Shown here one piece after another: positions 50,338 to 59,127 of a DNA stretch of 64,000 nucleotides. The translations under genes and the position numbers were made by a program. The notes beneath the pieces were generated by a model. The model saw only the letters and a list, made by a program, of their open reading frames with translations, made no database searches and was not told where the DNA came from. Position 1 is the first letter of the stretch. Each line of letters starts with the position of its first letter. Location of the stretch: the NCBI RefSeq assembly GCF_016342785.1, contig NZ_JAEINH010000012.1:22568-86567 (forward strand). Reading direction: 5' to 3'. The DNA is from Sanguibacter suaedae. GTDB lineage: Bacteria > Actinomycetota > Actinomycetes > Actinomycetales > Cellulomonadaceae.

Positions 50338-52160
50338 GCGCTGCACCCCTGCGTCGGGGTGGTCGACGCCCGGCCGTCGGTGCGCACCACCGACACCTCG
50401 ATGCACACGCGGCTCTCCCCCTCGGGCACCTCGACGGTCACCGACCGGTCCTCGATGCGCTCGGCCCGCGACGTCTGGCCCACGCCGGCGAGCTGCCAGA
50501 GGTACGCGTCGCCCTCCTGCTCGTCCGGGTTGCTCCAGCTGAACGTCACGCTGTCGCCCTCGGTGACGCTCCGCAGGTTCGCGGGCGCGGGAACCGTCGC
50601 CCCGCCCACGAGAGTCGGCGTCTCGCTGGGTTCCACGGTGGCCTGCGGGTTGGTCTGGGCCTCGCGCCCCCACGTCTGGAACGCGACGAACCCGAGGGCT
50701 GCGACGACGAGGACCGCGCTGGCCGCGGCGACAGCACGACGCACAGGGGAGGGGGCGCGACGTCCTTCCGCTGGCCGCGGCTGGGACGAGTCGTAGTGGC
50801 GCGCGCGGAGCTCGCTGGGTGTCGGCGAGAACGACGTGGTCACCGGGGAGGGCTGCATCCCCGGGACCCCGTACCCGGGCGCCGGGGGCGTGCCCTCGAG
50901 GACCGCGGGGGTGAGGCTGAGGCGGGAGTCGAGCGTCGGCGCGGCCCCGACGACGGGCCCAGGTGCGGCGCTCTCGACGGGGGCGCGGTCCTCCTGCGCG
51001 CTGATCGTGGTGATCGGACGCAGGCGGGTGGCCTGGTCGTCGACGCCGAGCGCGTCGTCGGTGCGGGCGGCGGGTGGGCCGTCGACGAGGGTCGCCGCCG
51101 GGGGCAGCGGTGCGGCGACGGTGCCCGGTCCGGGGCCGCCGTGCGGGTCGATCGAGACGATGGGCCGCAGCCGGGTGGCCTGGTCCGACCCGGGGGCCGC
51201 CGTCCCGTCGTCGACCACGTCCTGCGCGCCCGGGGCTCCCCAACGGGCGCCGGGGTCGCCGCCCGGCTCGCGGACGGGCTCCGGGAGGTGGTCCTCGGAC
51301 AGGTCGATGCTCGTCACGGGCAGCTGCATGGAGCGTTCGACCTGCTGGAGGGCGTGGGCGAGCGCGAGCGCGCTGACGAACCGCCGGTCGGGGTCCTTGG
51401 TCATGGCGCGCGCGACGACCGCGTTCAGCCCGGCGGGGACGTCCTCCCGGTCGATGGGCGGCAGAGGGCTGCGCTCGATGCGGGACAGCAGCTCGGCGGG
51501 GCTGTTGCCGCGGCCGGGGATCTCGAACGGGGACCGTCCCGCGAGGAGCGTGTACAGGGTGGCACCGAGGGAGTAGACGTCGCCACGGACGTCGCCCTCG
51601 GGGTTCTCCGCGAGGAGCTCCGGTGCGGACCACGGGATGGACATGCCGGTCGCCACGGCACCCGAGCCGAGGGTCGACGCGATCCCGAAGTCGGTGAGCG
51701 CCGGCCACCCGAAGTCCGTCGCGAGGATGTTCGCGGGCTTGATGTCGCGGTGGAGGATCCCCAGGCGGTGGGCGGCCTCCACGGCCGAGCCCACCCGGAT
51801 GCCGGTGCGCAGCACCTCGGCGACCGTGAAGCGCTCCGTGCGGTAGCGGGCGCCGAGGCTCGGGCGGGAGCAGTACTCCATGACGAGGAAGGGGCGCCCG
51901 TCGGCGGCGATGTCCGCGTGGTAGATCGTGACGATCGAGGGATGGTGGGAGAGCTGGGCCATGACGTTCGCCTCGGCGAAGAACGCCTCTCGGGCGTCCT
52001 GGTCGAGGGAGCCGCTGAGCAGCACCTTGACGGCCACGGAGCGGCGGGGCAGCTCCTGGCGGTACTCGAAGACGTCGGCGAACCCACCCATGCCGAGCAG
52101 GCGGACGTACTGGTACCCGGGGATCTTGGGCGGGAGGGACGGCTGGCGACGGGAGCTCAC
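50334..52160 (-). CDS. Transmembrane Ser/Thr protein kinase with extracellular FN3-like domain
   Basis: The 608-residue protein is a Hanks-type kinase. The Gly loop is GMGGFADV (23-30), with Lys45, Glu63, catalytic HRDIKPANIL (Asp139, Asn144), DFG at 157-159 and APE at 179-181. The kinase domain ends near 275. A 200-residue Pro/Ala-rich linker carries the phrase DQATRLRPI twice (326-334, 375-383). One helix (about 475-495) leads to an outside FN3-like domain (LRSVTEGDSVTFSWSNPDEQEGDAYLWQLAG), instead of the PASTA repeats of PknB. Its GTG overlaps the FHA stop, and its stop overlaps the giant gene, so all are translated in series. FHA proteins upstream probably read its phosphothreonines. Confidence 0.94.
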   Translation of the reverse strand: MSSRRQPSLPPKIPGYQYVRLLGMGGFADVFEYRQELPRRSVAVKVLLSGSLDQDAREAFFAEANVMAQLSHHPSIVTIYHADIAADGRPFLVMEYCSRPSLGARYRTERFTVAEVLRTGIRVGSAVEAAHRLGILHRDIKPANILATDFGWPALTDFGIASTLGSGAVATGMSIPWSAPELLAENPEGDVRGDVYSLGATLYTLLAGRSPFEIPGRGNSPAELLSRIERSPLPPIDREDVPAGLNAVVARAMTKDPDRRFVSALALAHALQQVERSMQLPVTSIDLSEDHLPEPVREPGGDPGARWGAPGAQDVVDDGTAAPGSDQATRLRPIVSIDPHGGPGPGTVAAPLPPAATLVDGPPAARTDDALGVDDQATRLRPITTISAQEDRAPVESAAPGPVVGAAPTLDSRLSLTPAVLEGTPPAPGYGVPGMQPSPVTTSFSPTPSELRARHYDSSQPRPAEGRRAPSPVRRAVAAASAVLVVAALGFVAFQTWGREAQTNPQATVEPSETPTLVGGATVPAPANLRSVTEGDSVTFSWSNPDEQEGDAYLWQLAGVGQTSRAERIEDRSVTVEVPEGESRVCIEVSVVRTDGRASTTPTQGCSA

Positions 52161-53521
52161 GCGTCACGCTCCAGCGTGAACGTCACACCGTCGCCGAGGT
52201 CCACGAGGGCGCCGTCGGCGATCGGCGTGGGCTCTCCCGCGCGCAGGCGCCGCGGCGTCTGCCCGGGCTCGGTGAGGAGCATGCCGTTGGTGGAGTTGAG
52301 GTCGGTGACGAGGACCTCGTCGCCCTCGGTGCGGACCTGGGCGTGGGTGCGGGAGATGTCCTGGTTGGGGCTGGCGACGGTGACGAGCCGCGGCAGGTCC
52401 CGCGCGGACACGCGGGACACGACGGGCGCACGGCCGATGAGCGCCGCCCGGTCGAGGGGCACCACGAGGCCCGAGGACATGCGGATGCGGTGCACCGGCG
52501 GGGGTGGGGGCACGGAGAACGCCTCGGGGACGAAGTCCTCCTGCCACGTGGGCATCTGCTTGCGGATCTCCACGAGGCTCGTCGACAGGACCGTGTTGGC
52601 GTACATGTCGTCGTCGACGGGCGGTGCGGGAGGTGGTGGCGGGGCGGTCCGGGACGCGCCCGACGTCACGGGGCCGGCGTGCGTCGCGGAGACCGCGGAG
52701 GGGAACACCGGCCCGTTCCCGGGTCGCACCGGCACCGGCCCGGTGACGCGCGCCGGTGCGGCGACCGGGACGGGTGCCGAGGGCACCTCGGGGGCGGGTG
52801 ACGGGTCGACGACGGGCACGGGCTCGGAGTCCGGCACGACCGTCATCTCGGACGTCGGCGGCGAGTCGAACGACCGCAGGGCCCTGCGCGCGACCGGCTC
52901 GTCCTTCGCGGGGGCGTGCTCGGGTGCGTGCGGGGCGGGCGTCGCGGCCGTGCCGGTCTCGCGGGTGCGGGTCGCGGGGGTGCCGCTCGCGGGCGTGCCC
53001 AGCGCGTCGAAGGTCGTGGTGTCGGCACCGTCGGGGTCGCGGTGCTCGACCTCCACGGGCTGCCCGCCGTGCGCACCGTCGCGCAGGGTCACGTCGACGC
53101 CGGACGCCTGGACGACGGCCGCGAGGGCCGCGAGGTGGACGGTGCGTCCGCGGGGCGCCTGGTCGGTGGGGACGGCGACGGTGAGCGCGGTGGCGTCGGG
53201 CACGTTGATCTCGGCCCACGTGGCGACGTGGGTGGCGCTGTGCTCGTGGGTGCCGTCGGCGTCGGTGACGACGAGTCGCACGCTGCCGCGGAGGAATCCG
53301 CGGACGTGTCCCTCGACGACGGAGACGAGGGCGAAGGGTGGCAGCCCGACGAGGCCGCCGCGGGCGAGGACGGTGAGGCAGTGCGTGAGGTCGGGGCTCT
53401 CGCGGAGGGCGTCCCACACCTCGCCGAGCCTGGCCTCGTCGACGGTGGGTGGGAGCAGCGCGACGGCGCCGTCGGTGATGACGGCGTACCAGTCTCCGGG
53501 GGTGTAGGTGGGGACGATCAC
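52157..53521 (-). CDS. FHA-domain protein with N-terminal actinobacterial domain (454 aa)
   Basis: Residues 1-150 form a conserved-looking alpha/beta domain (VIVPTYTPGDWYAVITDGAVALLPP at the start) of unknown function. A Pro/Ala/Thr-rich middle follows, and the C-terminal 100 residues are an FHA domain (LDRAALIGRAP, PNQDISRTHAQVRTEGDEVLVTDLNSTNGMLL), with the conserved Arg, Ser-x-x-His and Asn of phosphothreonine recognition. GTG 53521 overlaps the PP2C stop. It probably docks on the kinase linker or on the phosphorylated scaffold. Confidence 0.92.
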   Translation of the reverse strand: MIVPTYTPGDWYAVITDGAVALLPPTVDEARLGEVWDALRESPDLTHCLTVLARGGLVGLPPFALVSVVEGHVRGFLRGSVRLVVTDADGTHEHSATHVATWAEINVPDATALTVAVPTDQAPRGRTVHLAALAAVVQASGVDVTLRDGAHGGQPVEVEHRDPDGADTTTFDALGTPASGTPATRTRETGTAATPAPHAPEHAPAKDEPVARRALRSFDSPPTSEMTVVPDSEPVPVVDPSPAPEVPSAPVPVAAPARVTGPVPVRPGNGPVFPSAVSATHAGPVTSGASRTAPPPPPAPPVDDDMYANTVLSTSLVEIRKQMPTWQEDFVPEAFSVPPPPPVHRIRMSSGLVVPLDRAALIGRAPVVSRVSARDLPRLVTVASPNQDISRTHAQVRTEGDEVLVTDLNSTNGMLLTEPGQTPRRLRAGEPTPIADGALVDLGDGVTFTLERDA

Positions 53522-54369
53522 GAGGTGACCGTCCGGGGGCGTGGCTGGGTGACGCCGTGCATGTGCTCGTCCCACTCGACGACGGCGGGGGTGCTGTCGT
53601 CGGCGTCGAGGTCGTGGGTCTCGAGGTTGTGGGTCTCGTCGGCGGTGGTGAGGCCGTGCCAGATGGTCGCGACGTCGACGACGACCACGGTGACGTTGTC
53701 GCGCCCGCCGGCCTCGACGGCGGCGTCGACGAGGGCCTCAGCGGCTTCCTGGGCGTCGGTGATCATGCTGAGGGCGACGAGGATCTTGTCGTCGTCGATC
53801 TCGTCGGTGAGGCCGTCGGAGCAGATGAGGAGCCGGTCCTGGGGGGCGGCGGGGATCATCCAGTAGTCGGGCTCCGTCACGGAGTCGGTGGCGAGGGCCC
53901 GGGTCACGACGTGTCGCTCGGCGTGGGTGGCGACGTCCTTGGCGTCGAGGCGGCCTGCGTCGACGAGCTCCTGGACGACGGAGTGGTCGACGGTGACCCG
54001 GTCGAGGGCGCCGTCGACCAGGCGGTACACCCGGGAGTCGCCGATGTTGAAGACGAGCCAGTAGGCGGCGTCGTCGTGCATGGCGATGGCGGCGCCGGCG
54101 ACGGTGGTGCCGCCGCTGCGCCCGCCGAGGCGGTCGCGCAGGCGGGAGGCGGCGCGGCTGAAGCACTCGTGGACGTCCTCGAGGGACACGAACCCGCGGC
54201 CCACGAGGAGGGAGAACTCCTCGACGACGAGCCGGCTGGCGACGTCGCCGGCGTCGTGGCCGCCCATGCCGTCGGCGACAAGGAAGATCGGCGGGTACGC
54301 GAGGAGGGCGTCCTCGTTGAAGGTGCGGATGCGGCCGGTGTCCGTGGCGGAGCCCCAGGTGGTGTGCAT
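53518..54369 (-). CDS. PP2C-family Ser/Thr phosphatase
   Basis: The 283-residue metal-dependent phosphatase (PstP type, catalytic part only) has NEDALLAYPPIFLVADGMGGHDAGD (metal Asp and Gly), GGTTVAGAAI, FNIGDSRVYRL, LLICSDGLTDEI and GGRDNVTVVVV. The usual transmembrane and outside domains of PstP are absent, so it is cytosolic. A charged tail of about 40 residues (HNLETHDLDADD) follows the domain. It reverses the adjacent kinase. The next gene overlaps its stop. Confidence 0.95.
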   Translation of the reverse strand: MHTTWGSATDTGRIRTFNEDALLAYPPIFLVADGMGGHDAGDVASRLVVEEFSLLVGRGFVSLEDVHECFSRAASRLRDRLGGRSGGTTVAGAAIAMHDDAAYWLVFNIGDSRVYRLVDGALDRVTVDHSVVQELVDAGRLDAKDVATHAERHVVTRALATDSVTEPDYWMIPAAPQDRLLICSDGLTDEIDDDKILVALSMITDAQEAAEALVDAAVEAGGRDNVTVVVVDVATIWHGLTTADETHNLETHDLDADDSTPAVVEWDEHMHGVTQPRPRTVTS

Positions 54370-54375
54370 CGCGGG

Positions 54376-54759
54376 TCAGCCCTGTCCGTCGTGCTCGGGG
54401 ACGAGCGTGAAGTCGCCGAAGGTCACGACCGCGCCGGGCGGGACGCGCACGGTCTGGCCCGGCCCGCAGAGGATCTGCTGACCGTCGGGGAGGGTCACCA
54501 TGGTGCCGTTGGTGGAGTGGCGGTCCACGACGAACGGTCCGGCGGCGTCCATGCCCACGAGCAGGTGGGTCTTGGAGACGGACAGCCGCGGGTCGGTGAG
54601 GGTCACGAGGTCGGTGACGACCTCGTCGTCGTCGGGCCGCGGGTTGCGACCGAGGAGCGTCATGCCGCGCAGCGGGACCTCGCGGCCGTCCGAGAGGCGC
54701 AGGACGACGCGGTGCCCGGCCGAGGCGCGCGGGCGGGGCTCACCGTCGGGCTGGCTCAC
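54376..54759 (-). CDS. Small FHA-domain protein (127 aa)
   Basis: Almost the whole 127-residue protein is one FHA domain: GREVPLRGMTLLGRNPRP, TDPRLSVSKTHLLVGMDAAG, and VVDRHSTNGTMVTLPDGQ give the Arg, Ser/Lys-Thr-His and Asn positions. It resembles the GarA/FhaB type in size. The N-terminal extension of about 20 residues (SQPDGEPRPRASAGHRVV) contains no obvious TxxT motif. GTG 54759 has an AAGGGGGA site and starts the cluster. Part of its 5' end is duplicated at 56837-56875. Confidence 0.92.
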   Translation of the reverse strand: MSQPDGEPRPRASAGHRVVLRLSDGREVPLRGMTLLGRNPRPDDDEVVTDLVTLTDPRLSVSKTHLLVGMDAAGPFVVDRHSTNGTMVTLPDGQQILCGPGQTVRVPPGAVVTFGDFTLVPEHDGQG

Positions 54760-55054
54760 GGTTCCCCCTTCGTCGCTCGGACGCGCCCCACTGACAGGCA
54801 CAGTTACGCGGAAGAATACCTTGCCCGGAGCGCCCAGAATCGCGCCTGCGCGGTGCGTCGCGATGGTGCGCCACGGGGGCCCTCGCTTCGCCCTTTTCGT
54901 CCCTCCGGGACGCGGGTCCGCAGACCTCTCATACCTCGCACGGACGCGCCGATGTTCCGTCGTCGGAGTCGGTCCGGCCATCGTGCCGGACTCTCCGCCC
55001 GCGAGCGCTCCCCGACAGGATCCGGCACTTCCGTCCCGCACATCAGGAGCTCGC

Positions 55055-56767
55055 ATGACCACGACCACCACCCGGACCGGCCCCGGCGGCCGCCGGATCC
55101 TCACCGCGGCGCTCACCGCCGCCCTCACGCTGTCGGGCGTCGGGATCCTCGGGGTCGGAGGCGCGGCCGCCGCCACCGCGGTGCCCTCGTCGGACGGGAC
55201 CACCCTCACGTGGACGTGCGACGACCCCCTGGAGATGAACCACGCCTGGGTCCTCGGCTCGAGCTCCTACTGGATCTCGGCGACCCCGTCGACCGCGGGT
55301 CGCGGCGGGAGCCTGCCGCTCGCCGCGCCCTTCGCGCTCGCCGTGGGCGACCTGCCGACCGGGACGTACGAGATGTCGTACGACTGCCACTACGTTCCGG
55401 GGTGGGACCCCGAGGGCGGTTCGCACACCACGCACCACCGCGCGACCTTCGAGCACGTCTCCACCGCGGTGGACCCGGAGCCCGCCCCGGCCCCGGTGCT
55501 CACCGTCATGGTCCCGCTCCACGTCCCGGCCGACACGCCGTTCCCGGTGAGCGCGTCCATCACGGGTGAGCGCGACGTCCCCGAGGGCGACGTGCAGTTC
55601 ATCGCCCACCGCCCCGACGGGCTGTTCGCGTCCCTCAACACGACCCTCGTCGGCGGTCAGGTATCCGCGACCTTCCCCGGGCTCCCCGCCGGACAGTGGT
55701 TCTTCCTCGCCCACTACTCCGGGTCCTCGGAGCAAGGGATCTACCCGCAGGCGGACTCCCCGGAGGTCCCCATCCAGGCGGTGGCCCCCGTCGTCCCCGT
55801 GCCGCCGACCACCCCTCCGGTCCCGACGGAACCCACCCCTGTGCCGGCCCCGGTCCCCGTGCAGCCGGAGGTGCCGGCGTCGGTCACCACCCCGGTCGCG
55901 TCCCCCGGGACCCTCGTGGTCGGCCTTCCCGACGGCCCCCGGCCGTCGACCCTGCGCGTGCTGCGGGGCGACACCGTCCTCGCCACCGTCGCCGTCCCCC
56001 CGTCCGGACCGGTCACCGTGCCGCTGCCCGTGCTCGAGCCCGGCACCCACGAGCTCGTCCTCGTCACGGACGCCACCCCCGAGCTCCTCGAGTCCCGGAG
56101 CCCTGTCACCGTCACCGTGGCGGGCGTCCCGTCACGTACGGAGGCGAGCCCGTCAGGCGTCCTCGCCGCCCCCACCACCGTCGCCCCCGGTGACGCCGTC
56201 CCGCTCACCGCGGACGGCTTCGAGGCCGGCGAGACCATCGCCTTCCACCTGTACCCCGGTGAGAAGTTCCTCGGGACGGCCGTCGCCGACGCCGACGGGC
56301 ACGCCGTGCTCACCATGACGGCCCCCGAGCCGAGCGGGACGTCCTCGGCCTCCGCGACGCTGGGCGCCGACGCCGTGAGCGCCTTCGCGGAGGAGCTCAC
56401 CGTCATCGCGACCGGAGGCTCGTCGGGACGGTGGGCCCGGAGCGTCGTCACCCTCGCCGCGCCGGCAGCCCCTGCCCCGCCGACCGCACCGACGACTCCC
56501 CCGGCACCGACGGTCCCGGCGCCCGCCGACCCGCCGACGGCCCCCGCGCCGTCGACCCCGCCCACGGCCCCGGTGCCGTCGACCCCGGTAGCGGCTCCCG
56601 TGCCGGTCCCCGCCCCTGCACCCGGCGCAGCACCCGTCGCCACGACGGACCGTTCGGAGCTCGCCCGCACCGGCAGCGAGGTCGCGCCGTTCGTGCTGCT
56701 GCAGGGAGCGCTGCTGCTCGTCGCAGCCGGCGCGCTCCTCGCCCGCAGGCGCCGCACCGCGGCCTGA
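55055..56767 (+). CDS. Cell-wall-anchored surface protein with LARTG sorting signal
   Basis: The 570-residue protein has a Sec signal (RRILTAALTAALTLSGVGIL, cleaved around residue 40) and a first domain to about 135 with two Cys (WTCDD and SYDCHY). Two or three Ig-like (Big_5-type) beta domains follow, separated by Pro/Val/Thr-rich linkers. A last Pro-rich spacer (PTAPTTPPAPTVPAPADPP) precedes the sorting signal: LARTG at 536-540, a hydrophobic helix and RRRRTAA. LAxTG is the motif of class E sortases of high-GC actinobacteria. The gene is divergent from the FHA/kinase cluster, with 295 bases between, and ends at a strong terminator. Confidence 0.9.
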   Translation: MTTTTTRTGPGGRRILTAALTAALTLSGVGILGVGGAAAATAVPSSDGTTLTWTCDDPLEMNHAWVLGSSSYWISATPSTAGRGGSLPLAAPFALAVGDLPTGTYEMSYDCHYVPGWDPEGGSHTTHHRATFEHVSTAVDPEPAPAPVLTVMVPLHVPADTPFPVSASITGERDVPEGDVQFIAHRPDGLFASLNTTLVGGQVSATFPGLPAGQWFFLAHYSGSSEQGIYPQADSPEVPIQAVAPVVPVPPTTPPVPTEPTPVPAPVPVQPEVPASVTTPVASPGTLVVGLPDGPRPSTLRVLRGDTVLATVAVPPSGPVTVPLPVLEPGTHELVLVTDATPELLESRSPVTVTVAGVPSRTEASPSGVLAAPTTVAPGDAVPLTADGFEAGETIAFHLYPGEKFLGTAVADADGHAVLTMTAPEPSGTSSASATLGADAVSAFAEELTVIATGGSSGRWARSVVTLAAPAAPAPPTAPTTPPAPTVPAPADPPTAPAPSTPPTAPVPSTPVAAPVPVPAPAPGAAPVATTDRSELARTGSEVAPFVLLQGALLLVAAGALLARRRRTAA

Positions 56768-56786
56768 CCGCTCCACGGCCCCACCC

Positions 56787-56827
56787 CACGGAAGACCCGG
56801 CTCGCACGAGCGGCCGGGTCTTCCGTG
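56787..56827 (+). terminator. Terminator after the LARTG gene
   Basis: A perfect 15-bp stem (56787-56801 with 56813-56827) has an 11-base loop, 20 bases past the stop codon. Confidence 0.85.
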
Positions 56828-56836
56828 CGTCCGCCG

Positions 56837-56875
56837 GAGAGGCGCAGGACGACGCGGTGCCCCGCTGACAGGCAC
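56837..56875 (-). repeat. Duplicated 5' fragment of the small FHA gene
   Basis: Positions 56837-56862 repeat 54692-54717 exactly (26 bases), in the same orientation; translated on the minus strand both read AGHRVVLRLS. A further 11 bases, CTGACAGGCAC at 56865-56875, repeat 54791-54801. In the original copy the two blocks are 73 bases apart; here they are 2 bases apart. The LARTG gene lies between the copies. Confidence 0.8.
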
Positions 56876-56951
56876 GGCTCCTTCGCCACCCCGCCCCCCG
56901 CACGGCACTATTCCGTTGACCCGGACGAGCGGGCGCGAGGACACTCCACGC

Positions 56952-58058
56952 ATGCCGTGGAGCCTGCACCCAATGCCCGTCCCGACCTCGCTCGATGCCC
57001 CCGACGCGTGGGCCATGCACGGCAGTGCTCGCATCGAGGCCGCGGAGGAGACAGCCCTGCGAGGGCATCCCGACCTCGCCTTCACCGCACGGTTCCTCCT
57101 CGCCCAGGCCCACGCCCAGACGTACGTGCGCACGGTCTCGCTCGTCGCGACACCCGACCCCCTGCCTGCTGTCCCCCGCCCGGACGACGCGCTCGGGGTC
57201 GTCCGGGTGCGCCTCGCCGAGGAAGGCGCGCCCGCGGAGATCACCGTGCACGTCGACCCGGCCCACCGGGGGCGGGGGATCGCCGAGGCTCTCCTGTCCG
57301 CCGGGGAGCGCGTCGCGGCCGACGACGGCAGGACCGTCGTCATCACGGAGAGCTCGCACACCGCGGAGCCCGACGCCGCATCGCCCCACGCGCTGGCGCC
57401 CTCCACCGGGAGCGGACTCGTCGACCGACGCGACGAGGGCGCGAGGATCGCGCTGGCTGCCGGGTACTCCTTCGAGCAGGGCGTGCGGTACAGCGTCCTC
57501 GACCTGCCGCTCGAGGACCCGGCACGGCTGGACGCCCTCCACGCGGACGCGGTCGCCCGCGCCGGCGGGTACGAGGTGGTCACGTGGGCGGGGCCGTGCC
57601 CCGAGGAGTGGGTCCACCAGCGTGCGGTCCTCGCCACGCGCATGTCGACGGCCATCCCGACGGGCGGGCTCGAGCTCGCCGAGGAGTCGTGGGACGCCGA
57701 CCGGGTGCGCGACAGCGACCGCGTCCGCGCGGCCAGCGGGCGTTCCGCCCTCACCTCCGCCGCGCTCCACGTGGCGTCGGGCGAGCTCGTCGCCTACACC
57801 GAGCTGAGCCTTCCCGACGACGGCGAGGCCGCGTTCCAGAACGACACGCTCGTGCTCGACGAGCACCGCGGCCACCGGCTCGGCATGCTCCTCAAGACCG
57901 TGAACCTGCGCGAGCTCGCCCGCACCCGCCCCTCGACTCGACGTGTCCACACGTGGAACGCCGAGGAGAACGCGCACATGCTCGCGATCAACGTCGCCCT
58001 CGGGTTCCGCCCCGCCGGGGTCCTGGCCCTCTGGCAGAAGCGCCTCGGGCGGCACTGA
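56952..58058 (+). CDS. Tandem GNAT-family N-acetyltransferase
   Basis: The 368-residue protein is built from two GNAT folds. The first has the acetyl-CoA loop ITVHVDPAHRGRGIAEALLSAGE (about residues 97-119). The second has LVLDEHRGHRLGMLLKTVNLRELA followed by HTWNAEENAHMLAINVALGFRPAGVLALWQK, the typical C-terminal GNAT helix-strand. ATG 56952 follows GAGG at a somewhat long distance; an upstream TTG in the same frame at 56916 is less likely. Tandem GNATs of this size in actinobacteria are often of unknown substrate, and some are related to mycothiol synthase-type enzymes. It stands alone and converges on the esterase gene. Confidence 0.88.
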   Translation: MPWSLHPMPVPTSLDAPDAWAMHGSARIEAAEETALRGHPDLAFTARFLLAQAHAQTYVRTVSLVATPDPLPAVPRPDDALGVVRVRLAEEGAPAEITVHVDPAHRGRGIAEALLSAGERVAADDGRTVVITESSHTAEPDAASPHALAPSTGSGLVDRRDEGARIALAAGYSFEQGVRYSVLDLPLEDPARLDALHADAVARAGGYEVVTWAGPCPEEWVHQRAVLATRMSTAIPTGGLELAEESWDADRVRDSDRVRAASGRSALTSAALHVASGELVAYTELSLPDDGEAAFQNDTLVLDEHRGHRLGMLLKTVNLRELARTRPSTRRVHTWNAEENAHMLAINVALGFRPAGVLALWQKRLGRH

Positions 58059-58091
58059 GCACGACCCGTCGGGCGTCGCGTCCGTGGGCGC

Positions 58092-59078
58092 TCAGCCGTC
58101 GAGGACGCGCGTCGCGAAGCGCAGGTGCTCGGCGTCCTGGAAGGGGCCGCCGTTCTCGTGCCCGTTGTACGGGTAGACGACCATGTCCTTGGGACCCGCG
58201 TAGTGGTTGTACGCCGCGTACACCGTCGACGGCGGGCAGACGGTGTCCATGAGACCCACGGAGAAGAGGCCGGGGACGGTGACGCGCGCCGCGAGGTTCA
58301 CGGCGTCGAAGTACGACAGCGTCTCGAACGTCTGCTCGACGAGGTCACGGTGCGTGTGGAAGTACTGCACGAGCTCGGCATAGGGGTGCGCGTCGGTGAT
58401 CTCGCTCGCCCGGCGCACGTTCGACAGGAACGGGACGTCGACGATCGCGCCGCGCAACGCCGGTTCCCCGGAGAGCTCGGTGAGCGCCGCCGCGGCGAGG
58501 CTCGTCGCGCCGCCCTGGGAGCCGCCGCTCACCATGACACGGTCGGCGTCCACCGCGTCGTGCCGGCGGGCGACCCGCACGGCCCGCTGCGCGTCCGTGA
58601 ACAGGCGCCGGTAGAAGTACGTGTCCGGGTGACCGACGCCCTGCGTGAGGAACCCGGCAGCGCTCGCACCCGTCGACCCGGAGTCACCCGTGTCACCGAT
58701 CTGGTGGCCGCTGCCCTGCCCACGGTTGTCCATGACGAGGTGCGCACGCCCCGCGACCGCGTGGAGGACGTGCTCGTGGCGCAGCCCGCGCCCCCCGCCG
58801 TACCCGATGAACGACACGACCGTCGGCAGCGGGCCCTCGCGGTGCGCCGGGCGGTGCAACCACCCCTTGACGGGTTGACCACCGAACCCGGTGAACGTGA
58901 CGTCCTCCGTGATCACCTCCGTGAGGCCCGTCTCCACCCGGTCGACACGGACCTCGAGCGGGTGCTCGGCGTCCTGCTCGGCGAGGGTGCGCATCCAGAA
59001 GGCGTCGAGGTCGGGCGGCTCCTGCCGGTCCGGCAGGTAGCCGACGAGCTCGGTGAGCGGGAGGTCGAACTGGGCCAT
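58092..59078 (-). CDS. Acetyl-xylan esterase / cephalosporin-C deacetylase family (CE7)
   Basis: The 328-residue alpha/beta hydrolase is of the CE7 family, which removes acetyl groups from xylo-oligosaccharides inside the cell. FDLPLTELVGYLPDRQEPPDLDAFW is the family N-terminus, DNRGQGSG the RGQG motif, VSGGSQGGATSLAAAAL the nucleophile Ser, VGLMDTVCPPSTVYAAYNH the Asp and YNGHENGG the His. There is no signal peptide, as expected. ATG 59078 has an AAGGACAG site. It is the last gene of an operon starting at 62107, which points to breakdown of acetylated, arabinosylated hemicellulose. Confidence 0.95.
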   Translation of the reverse strand: MAQFDLPLTELVGYLPDRQEPPDLDAFWMRTLAEQDAEHPLEVRVDRVETGLTEVITEDVTFTGFGGQPVKGWLHRPAHREGPLPTVVSFIGYGGGRGLRHEHVLHAVAGRAHLVMDNRGQGSGHQIGDTGDSGSTGASAAGFLTQGVGHPDTYFYRRLFTDAQRAVRVARRHDAVDADRVMVSGGSQGGATSLAAAALTELSGEPALRGAIVDVPFLSNVRRASEITDAHPYAELVQYFHTHRDLVEQTFETLSYFDAVNLAARVTVPGLFSVGLMDTVCPPSTVYAAYNHYAGPKDMVVYPYNGHENGGPFQDAEHLRFATRVLDG

Positions 59079-59127
59079 GATGCTGTCCTTCCGGTGTGCG
59101 GGTCGCGGGTCAGAGGGCCGTCGCGGG

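Noticed and set aside
50338..52167. N-terminal extension of the giant protein to about 2650 residues
   Set aside because: This part lies in the other frame of the kinase gene and is low-complexity; the GTG at 50337 overlaps the kinase stop and is directly followed by the membrane anchor.
58055..58095. Possible terminator between the GNAT and esterase genes
   Set aside because: Only a 6-bp outer stem (58055-58060 with 58090-58095) can be drawn, too weak to call.
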